A DNA stretch of 64,000 nucleotides from Pseudoflavonifractor phocaeensis (GCF_021531815.1 NZ_JADYUM010000001.1:1-64000); one strand, 5' to 3'. Shown: positions 34,990 to 44,460, numbered from the stretch's first letter. Notes: generated by a model from the sequence alone, not told the origin. Program-made: numbers and translations.

Positions 34990-36606
34990 TTAGCCCCACA
35001 AACTGGTCAGCATGGGGATGATCTGTTTCTTCCGGGAGAGGATCTTGGGCAGGAAAGCGCAATTGTCCTCCTTGCTGCGGATATTGAACGCCTGACGGAC
35101 GTTATCCTCATCCCCCACGAACAGCAACTGCGTGCCGTCCAGCAGCACATCGGTGATCATCAGCAGCACCATATCCAGCTTGTTCCTCCGGCGGTTTTCC
35201 CGCATGGCCGCCAGGAACTCGTCCCGGCGCTTCAGCAGCCGCTCAGAGTCCATGCAGGTGATCTGGCTCACCGCAAGGTTGTGGCCGGCAATATGGAACT
35301 CCTTATAATCGGTGCCCAGCATGGCCTCTACCGTTTTGTCATCGCCGCAGGTGGCGGAGAAGATGGCCTGTCCCAGCTCCTCCAGGGAGACATTGGCGAT
35401 CCGGGCCATCCGGTTGGCCACGTCGATGTCCCGCTGGGTGCAGGTGGGAGATTTGAACATGACGGTATCGGACACGATGGCCGCCGCCATGAGGCCTGCC
35501 ATGGTCTCGCTGGGCATCAAGCCTTTCTCCTGATACATCCCGGCCACGATGGTGTTGGTACTGCCCACGGGCTCGTTACGGACGTAGATGGGGTTCTTGG
35601 TCTCGATGTCGGCCAGGCGGTGGTGGTCCACGATCTCCAGGATCTCCGCCTGGTCCAGGCCGGCCACCGACTGGGCCAGTTCGTTGTGGTCCATGAGGAT
35701 GACACGCTTCCGGCGGGGCCGCAGCAGGTGGAACCGTGACAGCATGCCTACCACCCGCTCGTTTTCATCCAGAATGGGGTAGGCACGGAAACGGCTCTCC
35801 AACACCTTGTTCTTTACGTCGTCGATGTAATCCTCCAAGTGGAAGTACACTAGGTCCTGGCGCTTGCAGATGCCGCTGATGGGCATGGCCTGACAGATCA
35901 GGCGCACCACCCGGTAGGCATCAAAGGGAGTGGAGATGATGCAGGTTTCCGTCTCCATCTCCAACAGCTCCTGGCACACCTCCGCCTGGCAGACGATGAC
36001 GCAGTTCACATTCAGCTCCAGCGCCCGGCGGATCATATCGGGCTGGTCGCCGCAGACCACGATGCTGTCCCGGCGGGAAAAAATCAGATTCTCCCGGCCG
36101 GTGGGCAGGGCAATGGTCACCTCGCCGGCGATGACGTCCCGCATCTCGCCGCTCTTGTTCAGGATCCTGCCCTCCAGCACGGACAGCAGGTTATAGACGG
36201 GGATCCCCTTGATGTAGGGGTCGCTCACGGAGGCCACGTCGCTGCTGGCAATGTCGCCCGCTGAGATCATGCCGTACAGGGTGCCGTCCTCGTTGCCTAC
36301 GGGGAGAACAGAGATCTTATCCGCCTGCATGGTCTGCCAGGCACGGCTGATGGTGGCGCCCGGGGACAACAGCGGCGGCGTATCATAGTCCAGGTCCTGG
36401 ACCTGGGTGCGCAGGTTGGTGATCAGCTGGGGAGGCTGCACCCCAAACCGTTCCAGAACGGCCTGGGTCTCGTCGCTGATCTGCCCCAACCGTGCCGCCT
36501 GGTACCGGCGGTCTCCCAGGGCATTTTTCAGCGCGGCGTAAGCCATGGCCGACACGATGGAATCGGTATCCGGGTTGCGGTGTCCGGTGATATAGATCGT
36601 ATCCAT
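34990..36606 (-). CDS. Family II manganese-dependent inorganic pyrophosphatase-like protein with CBS and DRTGG domains
   Basis: A 538-residue protein of the DHH family. ITGHRNPDTDSIVSAMAYA holds the first metal-binding His and Asp residues, and IVDHHRLAD is the DHH motif. Inserted between the two catalytic halves are a CBS domain, a DRTGG domain and a second CBS domain (for example SVLPVGNEDGTLYGMISAGDI and AYPILDENERVVGMLSRF), the regulatory cassette known from clostridial CBS-PPases that bind adenine nucleotides. It hydrolyses pyrophosphate in the cytoplasm. Start: ATG at 36606 after AAGGAGA. Confidence 0.92.
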   Translation of the reverse strand: MDTIYITGHRNPDTDSIVSAMAYAALKNALGDRRYQAARLGQISDETQAVLERFGVQPPQLITNLRTQVQDLDYDTPPLLSPGATISRAWQTMQADKISVLPVGNEDGTLYGMISAGDIASSDVASVSDPYIKGIPVYNLLSVLEGRILNKSGEMRDVIAGEVTIALPTGRENLIFSRRDSIVVCGDQPDMIRRALELNVNCVIVCQAEVCQELLEMETETCIISTPFDAYRVVRLICQAMPISGICKRQDLVYFHLEDYIDDVKNKVLESRFRAYPILDENERVVGMLSRFHLLRPRRKRVILMDHNELAQSVAGLDQAEILEIVDHHRLADIETKNPIYVRNEPVGSTNTIVAGMYQEKGLMPSETMAGLMAAAIVSDTVMFKSPTCTQRDIDVANRMARIANVSLEELGQAIFSATCGDDKTVEAMLGTDYKEFHIAGHNLAVSQITCMDSERLLKRRDEFLAAMRENRRRNKLDMVLLMITDVLLDGTQLLFVGDEDNVRQAFNIRSKEDNCAFLPKILSRKKQIIPMLTSLWG

Positions 36607-36748
36607 CAATCTTCTCCTTCAAGTCGTCCGCCGCGGCGAAGCCGGGCCGGAAAAAGCGAACGTGTTTGCTTTAGTATAAATCCTTCTTCCGAACTTGGCA
36701 AGGAAAACCTGGAAACCTCTCCGGATTCCTGAAAAGTCTCCGGCAAAT

Positions 36749-36787
36749 AGAAAAGGACCACCGGCAGGCCGGTGGTCCTTCTTTTTA
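36749..36787. terminator. Terminator of the dehydratase operon
   Basis: Stem AAGGACCACCGGC/GCCGGTGGTCCTT, flanked by A-rich and T-rich tracts on both sides. It starts at the stop codon of the last gene of the minus-strand operon 41290-36785. Confidence 0.9.
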
Positions 36788-37912
36788 CAACATTTCGCAG
36801 AAGCTCTGGATGCGGGTGCGGATCTGCTCGAAGCTGCCGACCTGCTGGTCGATGCTGACGGCCACGGTGTGGTACCCGGCGTCATGCAGATCGTTCTCGT
36901 ACCAGGGCTGGTCGTACTCCTCCGGGTCGCAGAACTTCATCATGCAGGAGATAACGCCCTGGGCGCCGGTCTCCTGGCACATCTTGACCAGCATGGCCCC
37001 TCTGGGCTTGCCCAGCTCATGGATCAGGCTGCAGCCGTAGCGCTCATTCCACTGCAGGGCCAGACGCTTCAGACCGCCGCCGCCCTTCTCAGGGGTATCG
37101 GCGCGGTACTGGCGGGACTCCTGAGCCAGGTCGTCGGCCACAACGGCCACCTGGTTCTCAGACAGAATGTCCAGGATCTGGTCAGGTTCACAGGTGATGC
37201 CGGCCAGCACCACCTTGGGCCCGGTCCAATGGCAGACAGGCAGCTTCTCCAGCTCCTCCACGATCTCGCGGACGATGGCGGTGTGCTCGCCCTTCTCATA
37301 GAAGAAGGCGCTCTTGAACACGGCGTGGCGGACCTTGGGGGTGATAACGTCCAGATGGTCGTTGGCCACCTGGGCGAACCGGCGCATGATGGCGTTATGC
37401 TCGTTATAGATGTTGATGGACCGGCACAGGGCGGCCTCATTCATCATGTTCCCGGTGATGGTGGTCAGCATGGTCAGCACAGTTTCAAACTCGCTGATCA
37501 GGTAGTCCACACTGGCGGGAGACTTGCGGTTCTGGGGGTAGACGATGGGGATCATAGGGATGGACTTCACGCCGAACCGCCAGTTCTGGGTCATGCACCG
37601 CAGGGTGTCACAGATGGCGGGAATGATCACAGCGGACAGACCCTCATAGGTCCCGTTCAGCCCGAACTCCATATCAGACTGCATGATGGGACAGGCGAAG
37701 GCAGGCAGATAGCTCTTGGCCAGCTTCGGCTCCACCTGGCCGCCCCAAAGCCCCATGGGGATCATGCCGGAAGCGTGGACCAACTCCTCCGGGGTATAGG
37801 GCGGGAAGCAGCCCACCACTTTCTTTCCCTGGGCCAGATAGTAGTCCAGACGGGCCTTCGGATTATCACAGGCCGCCTTCAGCAGCGCCAGATTTTCCTT
37901 CAGATCAGCCAT
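36785..37912 (-). CDS. 2-hydroxyacyl-CoA dehydratase, beta subunit (HgdB/FldC/HadC type)
   Basis: A 375-residue subunit of the radical, iron-sulfur dehydratase that removes water from (R)-2-hydroxyacyl-CoA to give (E)-2-enoyl-CoA. The fold opens VVGCFPPYTPEELVHASGMIPMGL, and conserved cysteines occur in FACPIMQSD, AICDTLRC, LAGITCEPDQ and ISCMMKFCDPEE, consistent with [4Fe-4S] ligands. Its start overlaps the end of the alpha-subunit gene by eight bases. The ATP-dependent activator (HgdC/FldI/HadI) required by this class is not encoded in the window. Acyl specificity cannot be read from the sequence. Confidence 0.92.
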   Translation of the reverse strand: MADLKENLALLKAACDNPKARLDYYLAQGKKVVGCFPPYTPEELVHASGMIPMGLWGGQVEPKLAKSYLPAFACPIMQSDMEFGLNGTYEGLSAVIIPAICDTLRCMTQNWRFGVKSIPMIPIVYPQNRKSPASVDYLISEFETVLTMLTTITGNMMNEAALCRSINIYNEHNAIMRRFAQVANDHLDVITPKVRHAVFKSAFFYEKGEHTAIVREIVEELEKLPVCHWTGPKVVLAGITCEPDQILDILSENQVAVVADDLAQESRQYRADTPEKGGGGLKRLALQWNERYGCSLIHELGKPRGAMLVKMCQETGAQGVISCMMKFCDPEEYDQPWYENDLHDAGYHTVAVSIDQQVGSFEQIRTRIQSFCEML

Positions 37913-39200
37913 TGTTCTTCGCCTCCTTGTTCTGCTTCATGACTTCCACCAGGCCCTGGATCCGCGTCTCAAACTGGGCCTCGCTGTAGTTGCGGTAGTC
38001 CGCCTGATCGCCGTCGAAGGAGGTGAAGGGTACGCCGGCCAGTTCAGACAGCTGGCGCTGGACCTCCATCATCTGGCAGTCCATGACCTTACAGCTGCGG
38101 TTGACGTGGTAGATGGTGCCGTCGCAGTCAAACTGCCGGAGGGCCTCCAGGCGGCGGGACAGCATGGTGGTCAGGTTATCGCCGTTGGTGGAGGCAAAGC
38201 AGTAGGCCCGGGCCATGCCGTCCAGGTCCTCGTAGTTGATGGCCCACGCCTTGCCGTAGCTGGAGGCCACCATGTTGATGCCGTACTTCTTCAGGGTGCG
38301 CAGGTTATGGCTCAGGAAGGGCCAGCAGGCGATGCCGTCCCAGGAGACACGGTACTCCTGCTCCACAGGGAAAGTGGAAGTCCCATTCTTGATGCTCTCC
38401 TCCATCTCGGCGTTCAGCTGCTCCATGATGGCGGTGGTGGATTCCTTGCCCCGGTTGCACACCATGGCGGACATGTAGTTGAACAGCTCGAAGCCGCCGA
38501 TGGGGGCGGGCTTGTGGTCCAGCAGGCCGTTAGCCCGCTCCCACAGATAGCTGTTGCGCTGGGAGATCTCCATGATCTTCTTGAACCGCTCATCGTCCCA
38601 GGTCTTCCCGGTGAACTCACACAGATCCTTGATCAGCTGGTCGATCTGGGCCCGGACATAGCGCACCCGGGTCTCCGTGACGTAGTCGAAGGGGTTATAG
38701 CAGGTATCGATGAAGAAAACGGGGATGTCCAGCTGGCGGGCCAGGTTCTCATACCACTTGGTCAGCTGGTTGCAGATGTTGTTGGTCAGCAGCAGGAAGT
38801 CGGGCTTGACCATCTTGCCGCCGTCGGGCAGCTCCACCTCACTCTCGCCGTTGAGGACGGCGGCGTAGGCCAGATTCAACTTGGCGTAAGCGCACAGGTC
38901 GTTGGAATATCCCAGGGCGCCTTCGCACTCCTGGAGGAAGGGATCGGCCTGGTGGCGGGCGGCAATACCGGCGGCGTGGTTTTCAGGATACAGCACGTTC
39001 AGCCCCAGGGTCTCAGCGATCTCCTGGGGGAAGATGGAGGCGGACCAGCCTACCTTCTCTCCCCGCTCTTTGGCCAGACGGGCATTCTCAAACAGGGCGG
39101 CGGTCTGTTCCCCGATCATGATCATGGACTTGGGCTTGGGACGCTTGGGCTTTGGCGCGGGAGCGGCGGTGGCTTCCACGTTGGCAACAGGTTCACTCAT
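37905..39200 (-). CDS. 2-hydroxyacyl-CoA dehydratase, alpha subunit (HgdA/FldB/HadB type)
   Basis: A 431-residue partner of the beta subunit. A Pro-rich, basic N-terminal stretch (APAPKPKRPKPKS) precedes the dehydratase fold. Cysteines lie in LQECEGALGYSNDLCAYAK, LLTNNICNQLTKWYENLA and NRSCKVMDCQMMEVQRQL, the pattern expected for the [4Fe-4S]-bearing subunit. It is translated before the beta subunit with an eight-base overlap, giving equal amounts. I start at the ATG before SEPVANVE, behind AGAAGG; an upstream GTG lacks a site. Third gene of the operon. Confidence 0.92.
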   Translation of the reverse strand: MSEPVANVEATAAPAPKPKRPKPKSMIMIGEQTAALFENARLAKERGEKVGWSASIFPQEIAETLGLNVLYPENHAAGIAARHQADPFLQECEGALGYSNDLCAYAKLNLAYAAVLNGESEVELPDGGKMVKPDFLLLTNNICNQLTKWYENLARQLDIPVFFIDTCYNPFDYVTETRVRYVRAQIDQLIKDLCEFTGKTWDDERFKKIMEISQRNSYLWERANGLLDHKPAPIGGFELFNYMSAMVCNRGKESTTAIMEQLNAEMEESIKNGTSTFPVEQEYRVSWDGIACWPFLSHNLRTLKKYGINMVASSYGKAWAINYEDLDGMARAYCFASTNGDNLTTMLSRRLEALRQFDCDGTIYHVNRSCKVMDCQMMEVQRQLSELAGVPFTSFDGDQADYRNYSEAQFETRIQGLVEVMKQNKEAKNNG

Positions 39201-39248
39201 CAGGTTCTGACCTTCTCTCAAAAAATTTTCAGAATACACGCGGGAGGA

Positions 39249-40451
39249 TCAACGGATCTCCTGCTTTTCGTACATGTCGGCGATCTTCTCCTTGGAATAC
39301 CCCAGCTCGGCCAGGACCTCGGCGGTGTCGGCGCCGATCTCCCGGGAAGGCTTGTACTCAAACTGCTCCGGGTCCACGGAAGCGAAGTGAACGGGACCAT
39401 TCACAAACACCGTCTTGGTGCCGTCCGAATACTCATGCTTGTGGACATAGTGGTTGGCAATGGCCTGGGGATCGTCGGGCACGTCCTTGAAGTGCCGCAG
39501 CACCTCATGGGGCAGGTCATGCTCCTCCAGTACCTTGTCCCAGTAGGCCACGGGGTGCTGGGCAAACACCTTGTCAAAGATGTGGGTCAGCTCGGTCTTA
39601 TTGGCGTAATAGGCCGCGGGAGTGGAGTACTTGGGGTCGGTGGCGATCTCTGGCATTCCAATGAGGGCGCAGAACTCGGGGAAGCGGCGGAAGTCGATGA
39701 CGGCCAGGTAGAGCCACTCGCCGTCGGAGCCCTGGTATGTATTGCTGCCGGCGTGTCCGCAGTCATAGCGGTCACGGGGGAGCTTGCGGCCATTGAAGCC
39801 GTTCAGGATACCGGTGCTGCCGATAAAGGCGCCGATCTGGAGCAGGGACACGTCCACCTTATCGCCCACACCGGTCTTCTCCCGGCGGTACAGGGCGGCG
39901 GCGATACCGCCGGACATGGCCACGGCCACACTGTGGTCGCCTACGCCGCCGATGGGGACCAGAGGACCGGCGCCTGCGGGGGGCAGGTCGGCCATCAGTC
40001 CGGAGCGGGAGAAGAAGGCGGTATAGTCATAGCCGGGGCGGTCCTTATCCGGACCCTTGTCGCCGTATCCCAGCACATGGGCGTGGATCAGGCGGGGGAA
40101 TCTTTCCTTCACCTGCTCATAGGCCAGGCCCATGCCCTCCAGAGCCTGGGTGCGGTAATTGGTAATCAGAACGTCGGCATTCTCCAGCAGCTTCATCATG
40201 GCGTCGTGTCCCTCTTTGGTGCGCAGATTCAGAGAGACAAAGCGCTTGTTCAGGTTCTGCATGTCGAAGTTGGGGTTGGCATCCTTGGTGCAGGGAGACA
40301 TGGTGGTTCCGGCTTGCTTACGCCAGGCGTCTCCGTTCATGGACTCCACCTTGATGACGTCAGCGCCCCACTCGGCCAGAATACGGGCGGTCATGGGACC
40401 GGCCAGCATCGTGGACAGCTCGATGACACGAATACCTTCCATGGGTTTCAT
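39249..40451 (-). CDS. Family III CoA-transferase (CaiB/BaiF, FldA/HadA-like)
   Basis: A 400-residue enzyme that moves CoA between acids without a free intermediate. It begins MKPMEGIRVIELSTMLAGPMTARILAEWGADVIKVE, diagnostic of the family, and the catalytic Asp is expected in PNFDMQNLNKRFVSLNLR. Also seen is YTAFFSRSGLMADLP. Family III members paired with dehydratases include FldA (phenyllactate) and HadA (2-hydroxyisocaproate), so the likely job is making 2-hydroxyacyl-CoA from the free hydroxyacid, with the product acyl-CoA as donor. Strong GAGGAGG upstream of the ATG at 40451. Confidence 0.93.
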   Translation of the reverse strand: MKPMEGIRVIELSTMLAGPMTARILAEWGADVIKVESMNGDAWRKQAGTTMSPCTKDANPNFDMQNLNKRFVSLNLRTKEGHDAMMKLLENADVLITNYRTQALEGMGLAYEQVKERFPRLIHAHVLGYGDKGPDKDRPGYDYTAFFSRSGLMADLPPAGAGPLVPIGGVGDHSVAVAMSGGIAAALYRREKTGVGDKVDVSLLQIGAFIGSTGILNGFNGRKLPRDRYDCGHAGSNTYQGSDGEWLYLAVIDFRRFPEFCALIGMPEIATDPKYSTPAAYYANKTELTHIFDKVFAQHPVAYWDKVLEEHDLPHEVLRHFKDVPDDPQAIANHYVHKHEYSDGTKTVFVNGPVHFASVDPEQFEYKPSREIGADTAEVLAELGYSKEKIADMYEKQEIR

Positions 40452-40507
40452 AATCAATAATCCTCCTCAAACCTTACAGTTTATTCAACAAATCCATATG
40501 GGCGGGA

Positions 40508-41290
40508 TCAGCGGCCCTTGAACTGGGCGGGACGCTTCTCCAGGAAAGCCGCGGTGCCCTCTTTCCGGTCATCGGTGCTCAGGGCGATGGTCTGGGCCAT
40601 GCGCTCCATCATCAGGCCGGTGGCCATGTCCGTGTTGCTGCCCATGTTGATACAGATCTTGGCCATGGAGACGGCCACGGGACCCTTGGTCATGATCTGT
40701 CTGGCCAAGGCCTCCGCCTCCGCCATCACGGCCTCGCGGGTATCCTCCGTCACCCGGTTCACCAGACCGATCTCCTTGGCCTCCTCGGCAGTGATGATGG
40801 CACCGGAGAAGATCAGTTCCTTCGCCTTGCCCGGGCCGACCAGGCGGACCAGGCGCTGGGTGCCACCGGCGCCGGGGATCAGGCCCAGGTTGACCTCAGG
40901 CTGTCCGAACTTGGATCGCCGGGTGGCAATGCGGATGTCACAGGCCAGGGCCAACTCACAGCCGCCGCCCAGGGCGTAGCCGTTGATGGCACAGATCACG
41001 GGCTTGGCCAGATCTTCCAGTTCCTTCAGCGCGATGGTAGCGGTGCCGACCATCTGGACCATGTGGTCCCGGTCGTGAAGTTCCCGGATATCCGCGCCGC
41101 TGGCCAGGGCCTTGTCCCCGGCTCCGGTCACGATCACCACTTTGACGGAATCGTCCTCCCGGGCGCAGCGGACCGCCGCGCTGATGTCCCGCCACATTTC
41201 AGGCGTCAACGCGTTCCGGGCCTCCGGCCTGTTCAGCGTCAAATACAGAATACCCTCCTTATTCTCATATAAAACATTTTCAAAGTTCAT
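40508..41290 (-). CDS. Enoyl-CoA hydratase (crotonase family)
   Basis: A 260-residue crotonase. LTLNRPEARNALTPEMW and the oxyanion-hole segment GDKALASGADIRELHD are present. ICAINGYALGGGCELALACDIRIA and FGQPEVNLGLIPGAGGTQRLVRLVG contain the two catalytic glutamates of true hydratases. It should add water to the enoyl-CoA made by the dehydratase, giving 3-hydroxyacyl-CoA. It is the first gene of the minus-strand operon. The ribosome-binding site AAGGAG is unusually far (15 bases) from the ATG. Confidence 0.94.
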   Translation of the reverse strand: MNFENVLYENKEGILYLTLNRPEARNALTPEMWRDISAAVRCAREDDSVKVVIVTGAGDKALASGADIRELHDRDHMVQMVGTATIALKELEDLAKPVICAINGYALGGGCELALACDIRIATRRSKFGQPEVNLGLIPGAGGTQRLVRLVGPGKAKELIFSGAIITAEEAKEIGLVNRVTEDTREAVMAEAEALARQIMTKGPVAVSMAKICINMGSNTDMATGLMMERMAQTIALSTDDRKEGTAAFLEKRPAQFKGR

Positions 41291-41365
41291 AGTAGCACCG
41301 TCTTTCTCCTTCTTGATTCAGCGTTTCATGGAGCTATATGCCAAATCTTCTCTTTCATCTAAGCA

Positions 41366-41381
41366 AGCAAAAATCATGCCA
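41366..41381 (-). promoter_or_regulatory. Candidate sigma-54 promoter of the hydratase-CoA transferase-dehydratase operon
   Basis: On the minus strand TGGCAT (41381-41376), five bases, then TTGCT (41370-41366), one mismatch from the TGGCAC-N5-TTGCW consensus. It lies 76 bases upstream of the first start codon. Confidence 0.65.
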
Positions 41382-41730
41382 ATTTCCCCTCGTTCCTCTC
41401 TCCCGCTCCCCTCTGCCGCGATTTCTTCCAGCCCTCTCTTTACAGCCCGAAACACCGCTTGTGCTTCTCCTGTCCCGGTCCGGAATCTTTCCGGCCGTGC
41501 CGCCCGCTTCTGCCTCCCTCCCCCGGGTCATTTCCTCATGGAAAACCATGGGAAATCACCCCGCCGCAGCTATATGCCACACCTGTTAAATAAAAACACT
41601 TATTTCGTTCTCATTGTTTATGCGGCCCGTTCCGATGTGAGATTTTTCTCTTGGAGCGCCGCTTTCCTGCTGTAAATTTCATTCCATCCCCCTTTTCGTG
41701 TTCAGCCGCCCGCTTTTTCTGCTCCTTTTC

Positions 41731-41798
41731 TTGCATTTTTCTTGCACAAACGTGCATTTGCACTTTTTGTTTTGCACTTTTGCACAGTTTTATGCACT
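41731..41798. promoter_or_regulatory. Cluster of TGCAC/GTGCA motifs, candidate enhancer for a sigma-54 activator
   Basis: Seven TGCA cores within 65 bases, at 41732, 41743, 41753, 41759, 41773, 41781 and 41793, mostly as TTGCAC or TGCACTTTT. The cluster lies between two divergent candidate sigma-54 promoters, roughly 350 and 415 bases from them. The same motif is clustered at 57401-57455 upstream of tctC. The wider region 41291-42297 has no convincing gene. Confidence 0.6.
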
Positions 41799-42002
41799 TT
41801 TTCATGTTCATGTCCTCCTCTTTTTTACCCTCAACCATATTTTTTCTCTTGTTCAACATATTTTCAGAGCGGCAAAACAGCATGTTTCCGGAAGGGCCGC
41901 AGGACACCGGCGATCCCATCCACTGGCAGAAATACTGTGGATTTTCACCACAAAATCCAGCAGCCGCCCCAAGATATGGGGGGATTTGCCTTGGAAATCC
42001 GC

Positions 42003-42031
42003 TTGAAACTCCCAATTTTTTATAGTATAAT
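42003..42031 (+). promoter_or_regulatory. Vegetative-type promoter in front of a hairpin, possible small RNA
   Basis: TTGAAA at 42003-42008 and TATAAT at 42026-42031, spacing 17. Transcription would start just before the perfect hairpin at 42041-42074. There is no credible coding frame behind it before the thiolase gene. Confidence 0.6.
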
Positions 42032-42040
42032 CTTGCACGT

Positions 42041-42074
42041 GGACAACGGCGCCTCAACACAGGCGCCGTTGTCC
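42041..42074 (+). ncRNA. Perfect 14-bp hairpin at a predicted transcript 5' end
   Basis: GGACAACGGCGCCT, loop CAACAC, and its exact complement, followed by TATTTCTATAT. A second small stem (AAGACCG/CGGTCTT) is at about 42113-42135. It may be a short regulatory RNA or the leader of the thiolase operon. It lacks a full U-tract, so termination is uncertain. Confidence 0.4.
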
Positions 42075-42213
42075 TATTTCTATATCTAATAGGAGAATGG
42101 GCGCTCTGCCGCAAGACCGGCTTGTTCTCGGTCTTCATCCATTTCGCTCGTATACAGATTCCTCCCATGCAAAATAAAAAAACTTCAGTCTCTTCTTGAC
42201 CCAGCTTCCATTT

Positions 42214-42229
42214 TGGCACGTTACATGCT
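42214..42229 (+). promoter_or_regulatory. Candidate sigma-54 promoter of the thiolase operon
   Basis: TGGCAC at 42214-42219, spacer GTTAC, then ATGCT at 42225-42229, one mismatch from TTGCT. The thiolase start codon is 69 bases downstream. Confidence 0.7.
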
Positions 42230-42297
42230 TGATAAATTTTAAGAGTCAGTTCGCCATTTCACAAAACCTGACAAATATGAAAGGGAGTACCTGAGAT

Positions 42298-43488
42298 ATG
42301 AAGCAAGTGTATATCATGGGCGCCGTTCGTACTGCCATCGGCAAGTACGGAGGCTCACTGAAAAGCGTTCCCGCCCATCAGTTGGGCGCCCTGGTCATTA
42401 AGGAGTCTCTGAACCGTGCCGGCGTTGACGGCTCCATGGTGGATGAGGTGATCCTGGGCGAGGTGCGCCAGAGCACCGAAGCCTCCAACATCGCCCGCTG
42501 CGCCGCTTTGGAGGCCGGCCTCCCCGAGTCTGTCCCCGGTTTTACTGTCAACCGCCTGTGCGCCTCCGCCATGCAGGCCACCCTGTGCGGCTGCCAGGAG
42601 ATCTGGCTGGATCAGGCCGATGTGATCGTCGCCGGCGGCACCGAGAACATGAGCCGCGCCCCCATCTATCTGCGCGGCACCCGCTGGGGCGGCAACAAGA
42701 ACACCCTGGTGGACTCCAACATTGAGGCCGGCAGCACCGCCGCCCCCGCCTCCGTCTATGGTACCGGCCTGAGCATGACCCGCACCGCCGAGAACGTGGC
42801 CGAGCGGTTCAACATCACCCGGGAACAGCAGGACGCCTTCTCCGTGGAGAGCCAGCGCCGCGCCCTGGCCGCCATTGAGGCCGGCTACTTCAAGGACGAG
42901 ATCGTCCCCGTGGAGGTCCAGGAGAAGAAGCGCTCCTTTATCTTTGACACCGACGAATTCCCCCGCCCCGGCACCACCATGGAGGTGCTGGCCAAGCTGC
43001 GTCCCATCGTGAAGGCTGACGGCACCGTGACCGCCGGCAACTCCTGCGGTCTGAACGACGGCGCCGCCGCTCTGGTTCTCATGTCCGAGGACAAGGTGCG
43101 GGAGACCGGCCTGAAGCCCATGGCCCGTATCGTGGACATCACCACCGCCGCTCTCGACCCCGCCATCATGGGCTACGGCCCCTACTATGCCACCAACAAG
43201 ATCCTGAAGCGCACCGGCATGACCCTGGACCAGATCGATCTGGTGGAGCTGAACGAGGCCTTTGCCTCCCAGTCCGTGGCCTGCATCCGTGACCTGGGAC
43301 TGGACCCCGCCAAGGTCAACATCAACGGCGGCGCCATCGCCCTGGGCCATCCCCTGGGCTGCACCGGCGCCCGCCTCATCGTCACCCTGATCCACAACCT
43401 GAAGCGCACCGGCGGCCGCTACGGACTGGCCACCCTGTGCATCGGCGGCGGACAGGCCATGGCCGCCATCGTGGAGCGCATGGACTAA
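42298..43488 (+). CDS. Acetyl-CoA C-acyltransferase (thiolase)
   Basis: A 396-residue type II thiolase. The nucleophile Cys lies in [11 protein letters not shown] near residue 88, and the C-terminal [18 protein letters not shown] and [11 protein letters not shown] hold the catalytic His and Cys. It cleaves 3-oxoacyl-CoA with CoA to acetyl-CoA and a shortened acyl-CoA, or condenses in reverse. It opens a plus-strand operon with a 3-hydroxyacyl-CoA dehydrogenase, a hydroxyacid dehydrogenase and an aminotransferase, divergent from the dehydratase operon. GGGAG precedes the ATG. Confidence 0.95.
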   Translation: MKQVYIMGAVRTAIGKYGGSLKSVPAHQLGALVIKESLNRAGVDGSMVDEVILGEVRQSTEASNIARCAALEAGLPESVPGFTVNRLCASAMQATLCGCQEIWLDQADVIVAGGTENMSRAPIYLRGTRWGGNKNTLVDSNIEAGSTAAPASVYGTGLSMTRTAENVAERFNITREQQDAFSVESQRRALAAIEAGYFKDEIVPVEVQEKKRSFIFDTDEFPRPGTTMEVLAKLRPIVKADGTVTAGNSCGLNDGAAALVLMSEDKVRETGLKPMARIVDITTAALDPAIMGYGPYYATNKILKRTGMTLDQIDLVELNEAFASQSVACIRDLGLDPAKVNINGGAIALGHPLGCTGARLIVTLIHNLKRTGGRYGLATLCIGGGQAMAAIVERMD

Positions 43489-43525
43489 ATATTGAAAACC
43501 ATCGAGTAAAGAAAGGTGCATTGTT

Positions 43526-44416
43526 ATGAAGATCGAAGATATTAAAACTGTTCTCGTGGTAGGCGCCGGCGCCATGGGCCAGCAGATCGCCATGAACACC
43601 GCCCTCAATGGCCGCGCCCATGACTACAAGGTGATCCTGTGCGACTCCTTCCCCGCCGCCCTGGAAAAGGCCAAGAAGTGGGCCCCCGAGTATCTGGCCG
43701 GCCGCGTGGCCAAGGGCCGCATCACCCAGGAGGAGGCGGACAAGGTGGCCGCCAACTTGGTCTTCTCCGACAACGTGGAGGAGGCCGCCGCCCAGGCCGA
43801 CCTGGTCATCGAGGCGATCATTGAGAATCTGGACGCCAAGCGGGACCTGTTCCAGAAGATCAGCAAGGTGTGCAAGCCCGACACCATTCTGGGTACCAAC
43901 AGCTCCAACATCGTCAGCTCCAAGCTGGCCGACGTCACCGAGCACCCCGAGCGCCTGCTGAACATGCACTACTTCAACCCCGCCCTGGTGATGCAGCTGG
44001 TGGAGATCGTCCGCGGCCCCCACACCGCCGACGAGACCATCAAGACCGCTTACGCGTTCGCTGAAAACACCGGTAAGAAGCCCATCATCATCCAGAAGGA
44101 GATCGCCGGCTTCGTGGCCAACCGGATCAACGCCGCCGTCACCCGTGAGGCTTGCCTGCTGCTGGAGAAGGGTATCGCCTCTGTGGAGGACATCGACACC
44201 GCCTGCGAAAAGGGCCTGAACTACCCCATGGGTCCCTTCCGCCTCATGGATCTGACCGGCCTGGATGTCAACTACTATGTCCGCCGGGACCGCTTCGCCG
44301 AGAGCGGCGATCCCAACGACGCCCCCAGCCCCCTGGTCATCGACAAGGTCATCAAGGGCGAGTACGGCCGCAAGACCGGCAAGGGCTGGTACGACTATTC
44401 CGATTCCAAAAAGTAA
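43526..44416 (+). CDS. 3-hydroxyacyl-CoA dehydrogenase (Hbd family)
   Basis: A 296-residue NAD-dependent dehydrogenase. VLVVGAGAMGQQIA is the dinucleotide-binding loop, GTNSSNIVSSKLAD and HYFNPALVMQLVEIV carry the catalytic Ser/His/Asn residues, and GFVANRINAAVTREA is the C-terminal domain signature. It oxidises 3-hydroxyacyl-CoA to 3-oxoacyl-CoA, the step between the hydratase and the thiolase. The loop lacks the more usual GxGxMGxGIA ending (Gln replaces the third Gly), which is tolerated in the family. Confidence 0.94.
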   Translation: MKIEDIKTVLVVGAGAMGQQIAMNTALNGRAHDYKVILCDSFPAALEKAKKWAPEYLAGRVAKGRITQEEADKVAANLVFSDNVEEAAAQADLVIEAIIENLDAKRDLFQKISKVCKPDTILGTNSSNIVSSKLADVTEHPERLLNMHYFNPALVMQLVEIVRGPHTADETIKTAYAFAENTGKKPIIIQKEIAGFVANRINAAVTREACLLLEKGIASVEDIDTACEKGLNYPMGPFRLMDLTGLDVNYYVRRDRFAESGDPNDAPSPLVIDKVIKGEYGRKTGKGWYDYSDSKK

Positions 44417-44460
44417 GAGAGAAAGACGAGATTTGAGAAAGAAAGGTTAGGAGCTACGAC

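Noticed and set aside
42097-42177. 26-codon frame after the hairpin at 42041-42074, with AGGAG
   Set aside because: The AGGAG lies one base from the ATG, too close to work, and the peptide has no special features.
41611-42219. 202-codon minus-strand frame between the divergent operons
   Set aside because: It spans the TGCAC cluster, a promoter and a perfect hairpin, and its Lys-rich translation reflects AT-rich DNA. No family resemblance.
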